NCBI RefSeq assembly: GCF_005222695.1
Contig: NZ_STGG01000023.1
Coordinates: forward strand, 1 to 64,000
Direction: 5' to 3'
DNA from: Massilia sp. HP4
Lineage (GTDB): Bacteria; Pseudomonadota; Gammaproteobacteria; Burkholderiales; Burkholderiaceae_D
DNA: 64,000 bases
Position numbers and translations under genes: made by a program. The notes under the pieces are model-generated. The model did not search any database. It was given only the letters and a program-made list of their open reading frames with translations, and was not told where the DNA came from. The stretch's first letter is position 1; every line of letters begins with the position of its first letter. Below are positions 8,053-16,947 of the stretch, one piece after another.

Positions 8053-8910
8053 ATCGCCAATCGCCGCAGCTTTCGCAAGGCGGCGGACGAACTCGGCGTC
8101 TCGCCTTCGACCCTGAGCCATATGATGCGGGTAATGGAAGAAAAGCTCGGCGTGCGCCTGCTTTACCGCACCACGCGCAGCGTGGCGCCGACCGAGGCCG
8201 GCGAACACTTCCTGCGCCGGATCGAGCCGGTGCTGCGCGAACTGGGCGCCACGCTCGAAGACGTCAGCGGCTTTCGCGGGCGGCCGGGCGGTTCGCTGCG
8301 CATCAACACTGCCGAACCGACGGCGCGCTGGCTGCTGCAGCATGCGGTACCGGTGTTCCAGGAGCGTTATCCGGACGTCTCGCTCGACCTGTTCGTCGAG
8401 AACGGCCTGGTCGACATCGTCGCCGGCGGCTTCGATGCGGGCGTGCGCCTGCTGGAGGCGGTGCCGCAAGACATGCACGTCGCCCCCTTCGGCGCGCCGG
8501 TCTGCTTCATGCCGGTGGCCTCGCCGGCCTATCTGAAAGCACACGGCACGCCGCAAGTCCCGGACGACCTGCAACGGCACCAGTGCATCCGCATGCGCAT
8601 GCAGAGCGGGAAGATATACCGCTGGGAGTTCGCGCGCCATGGCGAGGCTTTCGCGCTCGACGTCCGCGGCACGCTCATCCTGAACCAGGTCGGACTGATG
8701 GCCGAGGCGGCCCTTGCGGGACGCGGTATCGCCTACGTCCCGGACACCACCGTGCGCGACCATTTGCAGGATGGGCGCCTGGTGCCCTTGCTGCAGGATT
8801 GGTGCCAGCCCTCGTCCGAGCTGGCGCTGTACTATCCCGGCCATCGCCATGTGCCGGCGGCGCTGCGCGCCTTTATCGGGGTGCTGCAGGAGGTGTACGC
8901 AGCAAAGTGA
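8053..8910 (+). pseudogene. LysR-family regulator lacking its N-terminus
   Basis: The reading frame is LysR-like from IANRRSFRKAADELGVSPSTLSH onward: the winged helix-turn-helix recognition part, the linker helix, and the full effector domain (GGSLRINTAEPTARWL to the C-terminus, 285 residues). The usual first 15-18 residues (start Met and first helix, as in M-D-L-x-x-F-V-x-V) are absent. Upstream in frame lies SDR antisense sequence. An ATG at 8029 would start it with the foreign MACRHIPP but has no good ribosome site. Probably inactive, though low expression of a defective protein cannot be excluded. Confidence 0.75.
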
Positions 8911-8968
8911 GTCCCGGACCGAAGCCCTTACGCGACGTGCGGGATTCGGCCAAACGCCACGATTGTGC

Positions 8969-8999
8969 TTGACCCTGTAGCGGCTAGAGGGTATTTAAT
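8969..8999 (+). promoter_or_regulatory. MerR-type metal-responsive promoter of the czc operon
   Basis: A -35 box TTGACC (8969-8974) is separated by 19 bp from a -10 box TTTAAT (8994-8999). The long spacer holds a 21-bp near-perfect dyad at 8972-8992, whose arms read ACCCTGTAGC and GCTAGAGGGT and mismatch at one symmetric pair. An over-long spacer with a dyad between the boxes is the hallmark of promoters activated by MerR-family regulators such as CadR, PbrR or ZntR. It lies 57 bp before czcI. No merR-type gene is present in the window. Confidence 0.75.
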
Positions 9000-9055
9000 A
9001 GCTGGTAGAAAAAAATGGCCGACCGGTCGTGCGCTACCCCAACCTTGCTGACGCG

Positions 9056-9397
9056 ATGCGACGCTTTTTCCTGATCCTGCTGCTCTTCATGATGCCACTC
9101 CAGGCTGCCTGGGCCGCCGGCGCAGCCTATTGCGGTCATGACGAACAGACCACGCATCCGGGTCACCACGTCCACAAGCATGCGCCGTCCACCGCCCAGG
9201 ACCAGGACGATGACGCACCGGGCGAGCAATGCAACGATTGCGACGCCTGCCACCACCTGTCGGCCAGCGCCGTCCTGTCGGCGCAACCGAACCTGCCGCT
9301 CCCCAAGGGCGCCCCGCATATGCGCGGCGAATTGCGGCGCTACGTCTCCCACGTCCCTGACCTGATCCCTCCGCCAGACCGGCCGCTCCGCAGCTAG
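9056..9397 (+). CDS. czcI: CzcI-like small metal-resistance protein
   Basis: A 113-residue protein with signal peptide MRRFFLILLLFMMPLQAAWA. The mature part is rich in metal ligands: YCGHDEQ, HPGHHVHKHAP and CNDCDACHH, followed by LPLPKGAPHMRGELRRYVSHVPDLIPPPDRP. This matches the CzcI family that heads czcCBA operons in Cupriavidus and relatives, where it is thought to modulate the system. The ATG at 9056 gives the family-typical start; an in-frame GTG at 9029 would add nine residues. It lies between a MerR-type promoter and czcC. Confidence 0.75.
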   Translation: MRRFFLILLLFMMPLQAAWAAGAAYCGHDEQTTHPGHHVHKHAPSTAQDQDDDAPGEQCNDCDACHHLSASAVLSAQPNLPLPKGAPHMRGELRRYVSHVPDLIPPPDRPLRS

Positions 9398-9478
9398 GGC
9401 GGCGGGCATCTCAATGTAAGGCGCTGCACTGCGGCGCCAGCATTCCCCGCCGAACATCCACCTGTTCGGAGCATCATC

Positions 9479-10714
9479 ATGAAACACCGTTTGACACCGC
9501 TGCTGGCGGCGCTCGCGCTCGCCTGCGCATGCCTGCCTGTGGCGGCTTGGTCGGCGCCCTTGACCCTGGAAGCGGCCATCGACCTGGCCCTGCGCGCCAA
9601 TCCGACGCTACGCGCGGCCGGCAGCGAAGTGGCGGCGCAATCGGGCGCGCTCACCCAGGCCGGGGCGCTGCCCAATCCGGAACTCGAATTCCTGCGCGAA
9701 GGCGAGCAGGGCGACAACCGCACCACGACCGCCACCCTGACCATCCCGATCGAACTGGGCGGCAAGCGCGCGGCGCGGGTCGATGCGGCGCGCCAGGAAC
9801 AGCGCCTGGCAGCGATCGCACTGGAGGCGGCGCGCGACCGGCTACGCGCCGACACCGCCGCCGCCTTCCATGAGGTACTGGCCGCGCACGAGCGCGAACG
9901 CATGGCCCAGGAGCTCGTGGGCCTGGCCGGCCGCGCCCTGGCTGCCGCCGGCAAGCGGGTCGAGGCCGGCACCCTGTCGCCGGTCGAGCAAACCCGCGCC
10001 CGCGTGGCCCAGGGCAGCGCCCGGATCGAGGCGTTGCAGGCGGCGCGCGACCTCGAGGCTGCGCGCATCCGCCTGGCCGCGCTGTGGGCCGGCGACGCGC
10101 GCGCGCTGGAGATCGTCGCGCCGCAAGCCGCCGTGTTGCCACCGGCGCCGTCGCTCGACAAGCTGCTGGCCCGGCTCGACTCTTCGCCCGCGATGCGCCA
10201 TGCGCGCCTTCAAGTGGACCATCGCCAGGCGCTGGCCCGCGTGGAGCAGAGCCGGCGCGTGCCGGACGTGAACGTGATCGTCGGCACCCAGCGCGAGGGG
10301 CCCGATGCCCGCAACCGCGCGGTGCTCGGCCTGTCGGTGCCGCTGCCGCTGTTCAACCGCAACGACGGCGCGGTACGCGATGCGCTGCGCCGGGTCGACA
10401 AGGCGCGCGATGAACGAGATGCCGAAGGCGCGCGCCTGCGCGCCGAGCTGGCGCAGGCCCATGCGCGTCTCACGGCGGCGCTGGCCGAATGCGCGCTGAT
10501 CTCGACCGAGATCCTGCCCGGCGCCGAAGACGCCCAGCGCGCCGCCAACCGCGGCTTCGAGCTCGGCAAGTTCGGCCTGATCGACGTGCTCGACGCCCAG
10601 CGCGTGCTGGCGCAATCGAAGAACCAATACCTGAATGCCGTCGCGGAGAGTCATCGCGCGGCGGCCGATATCGCACGGCTGCTGGGACATGCAGCCGTGC
10701 AGGAGAATCCATGA
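9479..10714 (+). CDS. czcC: Outer membrane efflux protein CzcC (TolC family)
   Basis: Outer-membrane channel of a tripartite heavy-metal efflux pump. The 411-residue protein has a signal peptide (about 1-26, ending AAWSA) and two outer-membrane efflux repeats (about 30-210 and 220-405). Family features include LTLEAAIDLALRANPTLRAA after the signal, PNPELEF, and the late helix segment RGFELGKFGLIDVLDAQR. Its stop overlaps the czcB start by ATGA, so translation is coupled. Confidence 0.9.
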   Translation: MKHRLTPLLAALALACACLPVAAWSAPLTLEAAIDLALRANPTLRAAGSEVAAQSGALTQAGALPNPELEFLREGEQGDNRTTTATLTIPIELGGKRAARVDAARQEQRLAAIALEAARDRLRADTAAAFHEVLAAHERERMAQELVGLAGRALAAAGKRVEAGTLSPVEQTRARVAQGSARIEALQAARDLEAARIRLAALWAGDARALEIVAPQAAVLPPAPSLDKLLARLDSSPAMRHARLQVDHRQALARVEQSRRVPDVNVIVGTQREGPDARNRAVLGLSVPLPLFNRNDGAVRDALRRVDKARDERDAEGARLRAELAQAHARLTAALAECALISTEILPGAEDAQRAANRGFELGKFGLIDVLDAQRVLAQSKNQYLNAVAESHRAAADIARLLGHAAVQENP

Positions 10715-11901
10715 ACAAGCAACAAACCAGGGTCATCGCCGTCATGCTGGCGATCGCCATCGCATTCGCCGCCATCGTGCTGGTGCGCGACCGCGGCGCC
10801 AGTAGCGGCGACGAACACGGCCACCAGGAAGAACAGGAACACGCCGGCGAACATGGCGCAGAAGGCCATGACGACGACGGCGTGATCCGCTTCACCGACA
10901 AGCAGGTCGGCGTGGCCGGCATCACGATCGCCACCGCCGGACCGGTCCACCTGGACACCTTCATCCGCATGCCGGGCCAGATCGCGCTCAACGAGGACCG
11001 CACCGCCCACGTGACGCCGCGCGCCGCCGGGGCGGTCAGCGAGGTCAACGCCACGCTCGGCCAGCAGGTCCGCAAGGACCAGGTGTTGGCCAGCGTCGCC
11101 AGCGCCGACGTGGCGGGCCAGCGCGGCGCGCTGGCGGCGGCCGAGCGCCGGCTGGACTACGCGCGCAAGGTCCACGCGGCCGAGAAAACGCTGTGGGAAG
11201 AACAGATCTCGGCGCGCCAGGACTTGCTGCGCGCCGAGCAGGAACTGCGCGAAGCGGAGATCGCCGTGCAGAGCGCGCGCCAGCAGTTGCAGGCGCTCGG
11301 CGCACGCGACGCCGGCTCGTCGAACCTGTTGCGGATCCGGGCGCCGTTCGACGGCGTCATCGTCGAGAAGCACATCACGATGGGCGAAGTCGTCGGCGCC
11401 GATACGCGCGTGTTCACCCTCACTGACCTGTCGACCGTTTGGGCCGACGTGGTGGTGCCGGCGCGCGACCTGGACATCGTCCGGGTCGGCACCGATGCCG
11501 TGATCCGCTCGATCTCGTCCAATACCACGGCGCCGGGAAAGGTGTCGTATGTGAGTTCGCTGGTGGGCGAGGAATCGCGCTCGGCCAAGGCGCGCGTGGT
11601 GCTCGATAATCCCGGCGCGGCCTGGCGTCCGGGTCTGGCCGTGAATATCGACATCGTCACCGGCTCCAGCGATGTGCCGGTGGCGGTGGCGGTTGATGCG
11701 ATCCAGACGGCCGACGGGCGCCAGGTCGTCTACAAGCGGGTCAGGGAAGGCTTTGTCGCGCAGCCGGTCGCCACCGGCCGCTCGGACGGCCGTTTCGTCG
11801 AGGTCACGGCCGGCCTGGTTGCCGGCGACGCTTATGCGGCCGCCGGCAGCTTCGCCGTCAAGGCCGAGCAGGGCAAGGGAGAGGGAAGCCATGAGCACTG
11901 A
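10711..11901 (+). CDS. czcB: RND efflux periplasmic adaptor CzcB
   Basis: Membrane-fusion subunit linking the inner-membrane pump to CzcC. The 396-residue protein has an N-terminal membrane anchor (about 8-26). A His/Asp/Glu-rich stretch follows (GDEHGHQEEQEHAGEHG, about 33-49), suited to Zn, Co or Cd binding in the periplasm. Then come the barrel-sandwich half (PRAAGAVSEVNATLGQQV), a coiled-coil hairpin, the second half motif RIRAPFDGVIVEKHITMGE and the beta-barrel. It ends SHEH. The start follows AGGAGAATCC and overlaps the czcC stop; the end overlaps czcA by 11 bp. Confidence 0.92.
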   Translation: MNKQQTRVIAVMLAIAIAFAAIVLVRDRGASSGDEHGHQEEQEHAGEHGAEGHDDDGVIRFTDKQVGVAGITIATAGPVHLDTFIRMPGQIALNEDRTAHVTPRAAGAVSEVNATLGQQVRKDQVLASVASADVAGQRGALAAAERRLDYARKVHAAEKTLWEEQISARQDLLRAEQELREAEIAVQSARQQLQALGARDAGSSNLLRIRAPFDGVIVEKHITMGEVVGADTRVFTLTDLSTVWADVVVPARDLDIVRVGTDAVIRSISSNTTAPGKVSYVSSLVGEESRSAKARVVLDNPGAAWRPGLAVNIDIVTGSSDVPVAVAVDAIQTADGRQVVYKRVREGFVAQPVATGRSDGRFVEVTAGLVAGDAYAAAGSFAVKAEQGKGEGSHEH

Positions 11902-14900
11902 TACTCCGACCGAACCCGCGACCCTGTTCGACCGCCTGATCGCCACCGCGATCGCGCGCCGCTGGCTGGTGATGCTGGCCGTGCTGGCGCTGGCCGGCAT
12001 CGGCGTCTATAACTACGGCCGCCTGCCGATCGACGCGGTGCCGGATGTGACCAATGTGCAGGTCCAGATCAATACCGCGGCGCCGGGCTACTCGCCGCTC
12101 GAGACCGAGCAGCGCATCACCTATCCGGTCGAGGCGGTGCTGTCCGGCCTGCCGCATCTCGAACAGTTCCGCTCCCTGTCGCGCTACGGCCTGTCGCAGG
12201 TGACGGTCGTGTTCGAGGAGGGCACCGACATCCAGTTCGCGCGCCAGCTGGTCAGCCAGCGCCTGCAGGACGCGCGCGAGGGGTTGCCCGCCGGCGTCGT
12301 CCCGACCCTGGGGCCGATCGCGACCGGCCTGTCCGAGATCTACCAGTGGACGGTGGAGACCGAGCCGGGCGCCAGGAAGCCGGACGGCACGGCCTACACG
12401 CCGACCGACTTGCGCGAGATCCAGGACTGGATCATCAAGCCGCAGCTGCGCACCGTGCCCGGCGTCACCGAGATCAATTCGATCGGCGGCTTCGACAAGG
12501 AATACCTGGTGGCCCCGAACACGGCCACCTTGTCGTCGTATGGTCTCGAGCTGGCCGACATCGTGCTTGCGCTGGAGCGCAACAACAGCAATGTCGGCGC
12601 CGGCTATATCGAGCGCGAAGGCGAGCAATACCTGGTGCGTGCGCCGGGCCAGGCCGCGTCCATCGACGACATCGGCAATATCGTCGTCACCAGCATCCGC
12701 GGCATCCCGGTGCGGGTGCGCGACGTGGCCGAGGTGGCGATCGGGCAGGAGCTGCGCACCGGCGCCGCCACCGAGAATGGCGTCGAGGTAGTGCTCGGCA
12801 CCGTCGTCATGCTGATCGGTGAAAACAGCCGCGCGGTGTCGAAGGCGGTCGACGCGCGCATGCTCGAGATCAACCGCGGCCTGCCGAAGGGCGTCAAGGC
12901 GGTCACGGTCTACGATCGCACGGTGCTGGTCGAGCGGGCCATCGCCACGGTACGCAAGAACCTGGTCGAGGGCGCGATCCTGGTGGTGGCGGTGCTGTTC
13001 TTCTTTTTGGGGAACCTGCGCGCCGCGCTGATCACCGCGATGGTGATTCCGCTGTCGATGCTGTTCACCTTCAGCGGCATGGTGGCTAACCAAGTCAGCG
13101 CCAACCTGCTCAGCCTGGGGGCGCTGGACTTCGGCATCATCGTCGACGGCGCGGTGGTGATCGTCGAGAACTGCGTGCGGCGCCTGGCCGCGGCCCAGCA
13201 CCGGCTGGGCCGCATCCTCACGCGCGAGGAGCGCTTTGCCGAAGTGTTCGAGGCTGCGCGCGAAGCGCGGCGTCCGCTGATCTACGGCCAGCTGATCATC
13301 ATGATCGTCTACCTGCCGATCTTTGCGCTCACCGGCATCGAAGGCAAGATGTTCCACCCGATGGCCTTTACGGTGGTGTTCGCGCTGCTGGGCGCGATGA
13401 TCCTGTCGGTGACCTTCGTGCCGGCCGCCGTGGCGCTGTTCATCGGCCGCTCGGTCGAGGAAAAGGAGAGCCGCGTGATGGGGGCGGCGCGCCGCTGGTA
13501 TGCGCCGGCGCTGGACTATGCGCTCGCCAATCGCGCCGTGATGCTGGTGTTCGCCGGCCTGGTGATCGCCCTGGCGGGGCTGATGGCCACGCGCCTGGGC
13601 ACCGAATTCGCGCCCAACCTCGACGAGGGCGACATGGCGGTGCTGACGATGCGCGTGCCGGGCACCAGCCTGTCGCAGTCGGTCAGGATGCAGCAGCAGA
13701 TCGAGGCCACCCTGATGCGCGAATTCCCCGAGATCGCGCGCGTGTTCGCCCGCATCGGCACCGCCGAAATCGCGTCCGATCCGATGCCGCCCAACGTCGC
13801 CGACAGCTACATCATCTTCAAGCCCGAGAAGGAGTGGCCCAGGCCACGGCGTTCGCGCGCCCAGGTCGAAAGCGCGATCCGCACGACACTGGAGGGCCTG
13901 CCCGGCAATAACTACGAATTCAGCCAGCCGATCCAGCTGCGCGTGAACGAACTGATCTCTGGCGTGCGCAGCGACGCGGCCGTGAAACTGTTCGGCGACG
14001 ACCTGGCCGTGCTGGAGGCCAGCGCCAACCAGATCGCCGCCGTGCTGCGCCGCGTGCCCGGCGCCAACGAAGTCCAGGTGGAGCAGACCAGCGGCCTGCC
14101 GGTGCTGCAGATCCGGGTCGACCGCGAACGCGCCGCGCGCATGGGCCTGAACATCGGCGACGTGCAGGAGATGATCGCCACCGCCACCGCGGGCCGCGCG
14201 GCCGGCACGCTGTTCGAGGGCGACCGCCGCTTCGACATCGTGGTGCGCCTGCCGGAAGCCGTGCGCGGCGACATCGACGCGCTGCGCCGGCTGCCGGTGG
14301 CGCTGCCCGCGGGCGAGGGACGGGCGGCAGGCGCGCGCAGTTTCATCGCCCTGGGCGAGATCGCGACCTTCGAGGTGGCGCCGGGCCCCAACCAGCTCAG
14401 TCGCGAGCAGGGCAAGCGCCGGGTGGTGGTCAGCGCCAATGTGCGCGGGCGCGACATCGGTTCCTTCGTCGCCGAGGCCCGGCAGCGCATCGCCAGCGAG
14501 GTACGCATCGCGCCCGGCTACTGGACCGCCTGGGGCGGCCAGTTCGAGCACCTGACGCAGGCCGCCGAGCGCCTGCGCCTGATCGTGCCGGCTTCGCTGC
14601 TGCTGGTGTTCGTCCTGCTTTACCTGGTATTTAACAATGTGCGCGACGGCTTGCTGGTGTTTACCGGCATCCCGTTCGCCCTGGCCGGCGGCGTGGCGGC
14701 CTTGTGGGCGCGCGGGATTCCGCTGTCGATCTCGGCCGCGGTCGGCTTCATCGCCCTGTCCGGCGTGGCGGTGCTCAACGGCCTGGTGCTGATCGCGTTC
14801 ATCCGCAGCCTGCGCCAGGAAGGCCTGCCGGTAGCGGAGGCGGTGCGCCAGGGCGCGCTGGCGCGCCTGCGGCCGGTCTTGATGACGGCGCTGGTCGCCT

Positions 14901-15118
14901 CGCTCGGCTTCGTGCCGATGGCGCTGGCGGTCGGCACCGGGGCCGAGGTCCAGCGGCCACTGGCCACGGTAGTGATCGGCGGCGTGCTGTCGTCGACCGT
15001 GCTGACCCTGCTTTTGTTGCCACTTTTGTATGAATGGGCGCATCGGGAACGACCCGCCCACCCATTTTTGCCACGTGTGCGGACGTTTTTTCACGGAGAC
15101 AGCAAAAATATCCCATAG
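11891..15118 (+). CDS. czcA: Heavy-metal RND efflux transporter CzcA
   Basis: Proton-driven inner-membrane pump of the HME-RND class that exports divalent cations through CzcB/CzcC. The 1,075-residue length and 12-helix layout are normal. The proton-relay motif of TM4 is intact: D413-F-G, D419-G and E426-N, matching the three acidic residues known to be essential in Cupriavidus CzcA. The sequence DFGIIVDGAVVIVEN is the form associated with the Zn/Co/Cd subgroup (HME1). The start at 11891 overlaps the czcB end. Exact metal specificity cannot be read from sequence. Confidence 0.93.
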   Translation: MSTDTPTEPATLFDRLIATAIARRWLVMLAVLALAGIGVYNYGRLPIDAVPDVTNVQVQINTAAPGYSPLETEQRITYPVEAVLSGLPHLEQFRSLSRYGLSQVTVVFEEGTDIQFARQLVSQRLQDAREGLPAGVVPTLGPIATGLSEIYQWTVETEPGARKPDGTAYTPTDLREIQDWIIKPQLRTVPGVTEINSIGGFDKEYLVAPNTATLSSYGLELADIVLALERNNSNVGAGYIEREGEQYLVRAPGQAASIDDIGNIVVTSIRGIPVRVRDVAEVAIGQELRTGAATENGVEVVLGTVVMLIGENSRAVSKAVDARMLEINRGLPKGVKAVTVYDRTVLVERAIATVRKNLVEGAILVVAVLFFFLGNLRAALITAMVIPLSMLFTFSGMVANQVSANLLSLGALDFGIIVDGAVVIVENCVRRLAAAQHRLGRILTREERFAEVFEAAREARRPLIYGQLIIMIVYLPIFALTGIEGKMFHPMAFTVVFALLGAMILSVTFVPAAVALFIGRSVEEKESRVMGAARRWYAPALDYALANRAVMLVFAGLVIALAGLMATRLGTEFAPNLDEGDMAVLTMRVPGTSLSQSVRMQQQIEATLMREFPEIARVFARIGTAEIASDPMPPNVADSYIIFKPEKEWPRPRRSRAQVESAIRTTLEGLPGNNYEFSQPIQLRVNELISGVRSDAAVKLFGDDLAVLEASANQIAAVLRRVPGANEVQVEQTSGLPVLQIRVDRERAARMGLNIGDVQEMIATATAGRAAGTLFEGDRRFDIVVRLPEAVRGDIDALRRLPVALPAGEGRAAGARSFIALGEIATFEVAPGPNQLSREQGKRRVVVSANVRGRDIGSFVAEARQRIASEVRIAPGYWTAWGGQFEHLTQAAERLRLIVPASLLLVFVLLYLVFNNVRDGLLVFTGIPFALAGGVAALWARGIPLSISAAVGFIALSGVAVLNGLVLIAFIRSLRQEGLPVAEAVRQGALARLRPVLMTALVASLGFVPMALAVGTGAEVQRPLATVVIGGVLSSTVLTLLLLPLLYEWAHRERPAHPFLPRVRTFFHGDSKNIP

Positions 15119-15246
15119 ACAACCGTGCGCCGCAGATTGCTCTAAATGAAAATGGTATAGTTGGATGTTTAACAGAATTTTGTCCGCGCCGGCGACGGAA
15201 ACGCAGTCAGGCGCGGCGCCAATTACCATTTCTAGGGATAAGACAG

Positions 15247-16113
15247 ATGAGCATGAAGGATTACGCGGATCGCATCAGCCAGACAATCCTGGACCAGGAG
15301 ACCGTCATCGGCGCCGAATGGCTGGCCCAGCTCGAAGCGCTGCTCGTGCGCAGCAATGCCGCGGCGCGCGAGCAGTTGCGCTCGCACTGCAACCAGTTCC
15401 TGAAAGCCTTCGCCGCTGCCACCCGCAGCGGTGAACTCGAGAACATCGACCATCGCTCCTGGGACGAAGTGCGCGACCTGCTGGCCGAGATCTCGTCGAC
15501 CCGTGCCAAGGCCGGCTCGACCCCGAGCGAGACCGCCATCTTCGTGTTCTCGCTCAAGCAGCCGCTGTTCAGTCGCCTGCAGGCGGCGTTCGCGGCCGAT
15601 CCGGCGGGGCTGGCCGCGGCATCCTGGACCATCACCAACCTGCTCGACAAGCTGGGCCTGTACACGATCGAGGTGTTCCAGAAGACCAAGGACCAGATCA
15701 TCGTGCGCCAGCAGCAGGAACTGCTCGAGCTGTCCACGCCGGTGGTCAAGCTGTGGAACGGCATCCTGGCGCTGCCGCTGATCGGCACCCTGGACTCGGC
15801 CCGCACCCAGGTGGTGATGGAAAACATCCTGCAGAAGATCGTCGATACCGGCGCCGTGATCGCCATCATCGACATCACCGGCGTGCCGACCGTCGACACC
15901 CTGGTGGCGCAGCACCTGATGAAGACCATCGCCGCCGCGCGCCTGATGGGCGCCGACTGCATCATCAGCGGCATCCGTCCGCAGATCGCGCAGACCATCG
16001 TGCACCTGGGCGTGAACCTGGAAGATGTGATCACCAAGGCCACGCTGGCCGACGCTTTCCTGGTGGCGCTCGAGCGCACCGGCGCCTCGATCAGCATCAA
16101 GAACGCTGCCTGA
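15247..16113 (+). CDS. rsbR: RsbR-type stressosome sensor with STAS domain
   Basis: A 288-residue RsbR-like scaffold. Residues 1-155 form the variable helical sensory N-terminus (RsbR_N-like). Residues 162-280 form the STAS domain, with ELSTPVVKLWNGILALPLIG and DITGVPTVDTLVAQHL. T211 in the DITG motif, and T181 in GTLDSART, correspond in position to the two threonines phosphorylated by RsbT in Bacillus RsbRA. The start follows a TAGGGATA ribosome region and is 128 bp after czcA. It heads a six-gene operon. The stimulus is unknown. Confidence 0.88.
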   Translation: MSMKDYADRISQTILDQETVIGAEWLAQLEALLVRSNAAAREQLRSHCNQFLKAFAAATRSGELENIDHRSWDEVRDLLAEISSTRAKAGSTPSETAIFVFSLKQPLFSRLQAAFAADPAGLAAASWTITNLLDKLGLYTIEVFQKTKDQIIVRQQQELLELSTPVVKLWNGILALPLIGTLDSARTQVVMENILQKIVDTGAVIAIIDITGVPTVDTLVAQHLMKTIAAARLMGADCIISGIRPQIAQTIVHLGVNLEDVITKATLADAFLVALERTGASISIKNAA

Positions 16114-16123
16114 GGACGGGGAC

Positions 16124-16480
16124 ATGGAACGCATTCCGATCCTGCGCATGGGCGACCTGCTCCTGGTGACGATCCAGGTCGACATGCATGACCGTCTCGC
16201 CATGCAGTTGCAGGACGACCTGACCGAGCGCATCGTCAGCGACAGCGCCAAGGGCGTCCTGATCGACATCTCGGCGCTCGACCTGGTCGACTCTTTCATC
16301 GGCCGCATGATCAGCAATACCGCCGCCATGGCGCGCGTGCTCGACGCCCGCACCGTGGTGGTCGGCATGCAGCCGGCGGTGGCGATCACCCTGGTCGAGC
16401 TGGGCCTGACCCTGCACGGCGTGCGGACCGCGCTGAACGTCGAGAAGGGCATGGCCCTGCTCGGAAAGAGCTATAGATAA
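16124..16480 (+). CDS. rsbS: RsbS-type STAS antagonist
   Basis: A 118-residue single STAS domain protein. Sequence signposts are IPILRMGDLLLVTIQVDMHD (4-23), LIDISALDLVDSFIGRM (46-62) and GMQPAVAITLVELG, all close to Bacillus RsbS. S57 in VDSF is the expected phosphorylation site for the RsbT kinase. With RsbR it is expected to form the stressosome core that sequesters RsbT until stress. Its stop TAA overlaps the next ATG (TAATG), indicating coupled translation and matched amounts. Confidence 0.9.
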   Translation: MERIPILRMGDLLLVTIQVDMHDRLAMQLQDDLTERIVSDSAKGVLIDISALDLVDSFIGRMISNTAAMARVLDARTVVVGMQPAVAITLVELGLTLHGVRTALNVEKGMALLGKSYR

Positions 16481-16947
16481 TGGTCGACGCGCATACCGAC
16501 GCCGTCCTGTTCGAGACGCACCTGCTCGATCGTTACCGCCAGCAGCGTGCCGCGCGCGTGACCTTGCCGCTGCGCTCGGACGAGGATGTGGTAGGCCTGC
16601 GCAAGCAGGTGCGCGAGCGCGCGGTGGGGCTCGCGTTGTCACTGGTCGACCAGACCAAGCTGGTGACCGCCGCCAGCGAACTGGCGCGCAACACGATCAA
16701 GTATGGCGGCGGCGGCGAAGTGCACCTCGACGCGCTCAATGACGGCATACGCAAGGGCATCGGCCTGCTGTTCGTCGACGCCGGCCAGGGCATTCCCGAC
16801 ATCGACAACGCGTTGCGCGATGGATTCACAACCGGTGGCGGCCTGGGCCTTGGCCTGGGCGGCTCCAAGCGCCTGGTCGACGAATTCGACATCGACAGCC
16901 GTCCGAAGGAGGGCACCGCGGTGCTGATCGTCAAATGGAAGCGCTGA
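16480..16947 (+). CDS. rsbT: RsbT-type serine/threonine kinase
   Basis: A 155-residue GHKL ATPase of the anti-sigma factor/RsbT type. The N box is intact (E67-L-A-R-N71), followed by the G1 box DAGQGIPD and a glycine-rich G2 region GGGLGLGLGG. In Bacillus, RsbT phosphorylates RsbR and RsbS, leaves the stressosome and activates a PP2C phosphatase. It is about 20 residues longer than Bacillus RsbT at the N-terminus. The next gene starts inside it with a 13-bp overlap, and that gene contains the probable PP2C partner. Confidence 0.88.
   Translation: MVDAHTDAVLFETHLLDRYRQQRAARVTLPLRSDEDVVGLRKQVRERAVGLALSLVDQTKLVTAASELARNTIKYGGGGEVHLDALNDGIRKGIGLLFVDAGQGIPDIDNALRDGFTTGGGLGLGLGGSKRLVDEFDIDSRPKEGTAVLIVKWKR

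Noticed and set aside
7751..8116. Plus-strand frame between the lipoprotein and the LysR remnant
   Set aside because: It is antisense to recognisable SDR C-terminal coding sequence and has no protein-like composition.
11858..15229. Open frame of 1,123 codons on the minus strand across czcA
   Set aside because: It is antisense to an intact, well-recognised RND pump. Its translation is Arg/His/Asp/Gln-rich low-complexity sequence typical of the shadow frame of GC-rich genes.
15119..15246. Sigma-70 promoter for the stressosome operon (TATAGT near 15157)
   Set aside because: No -35 box at a suitable distance could be matched, so it was not listed as a feature.
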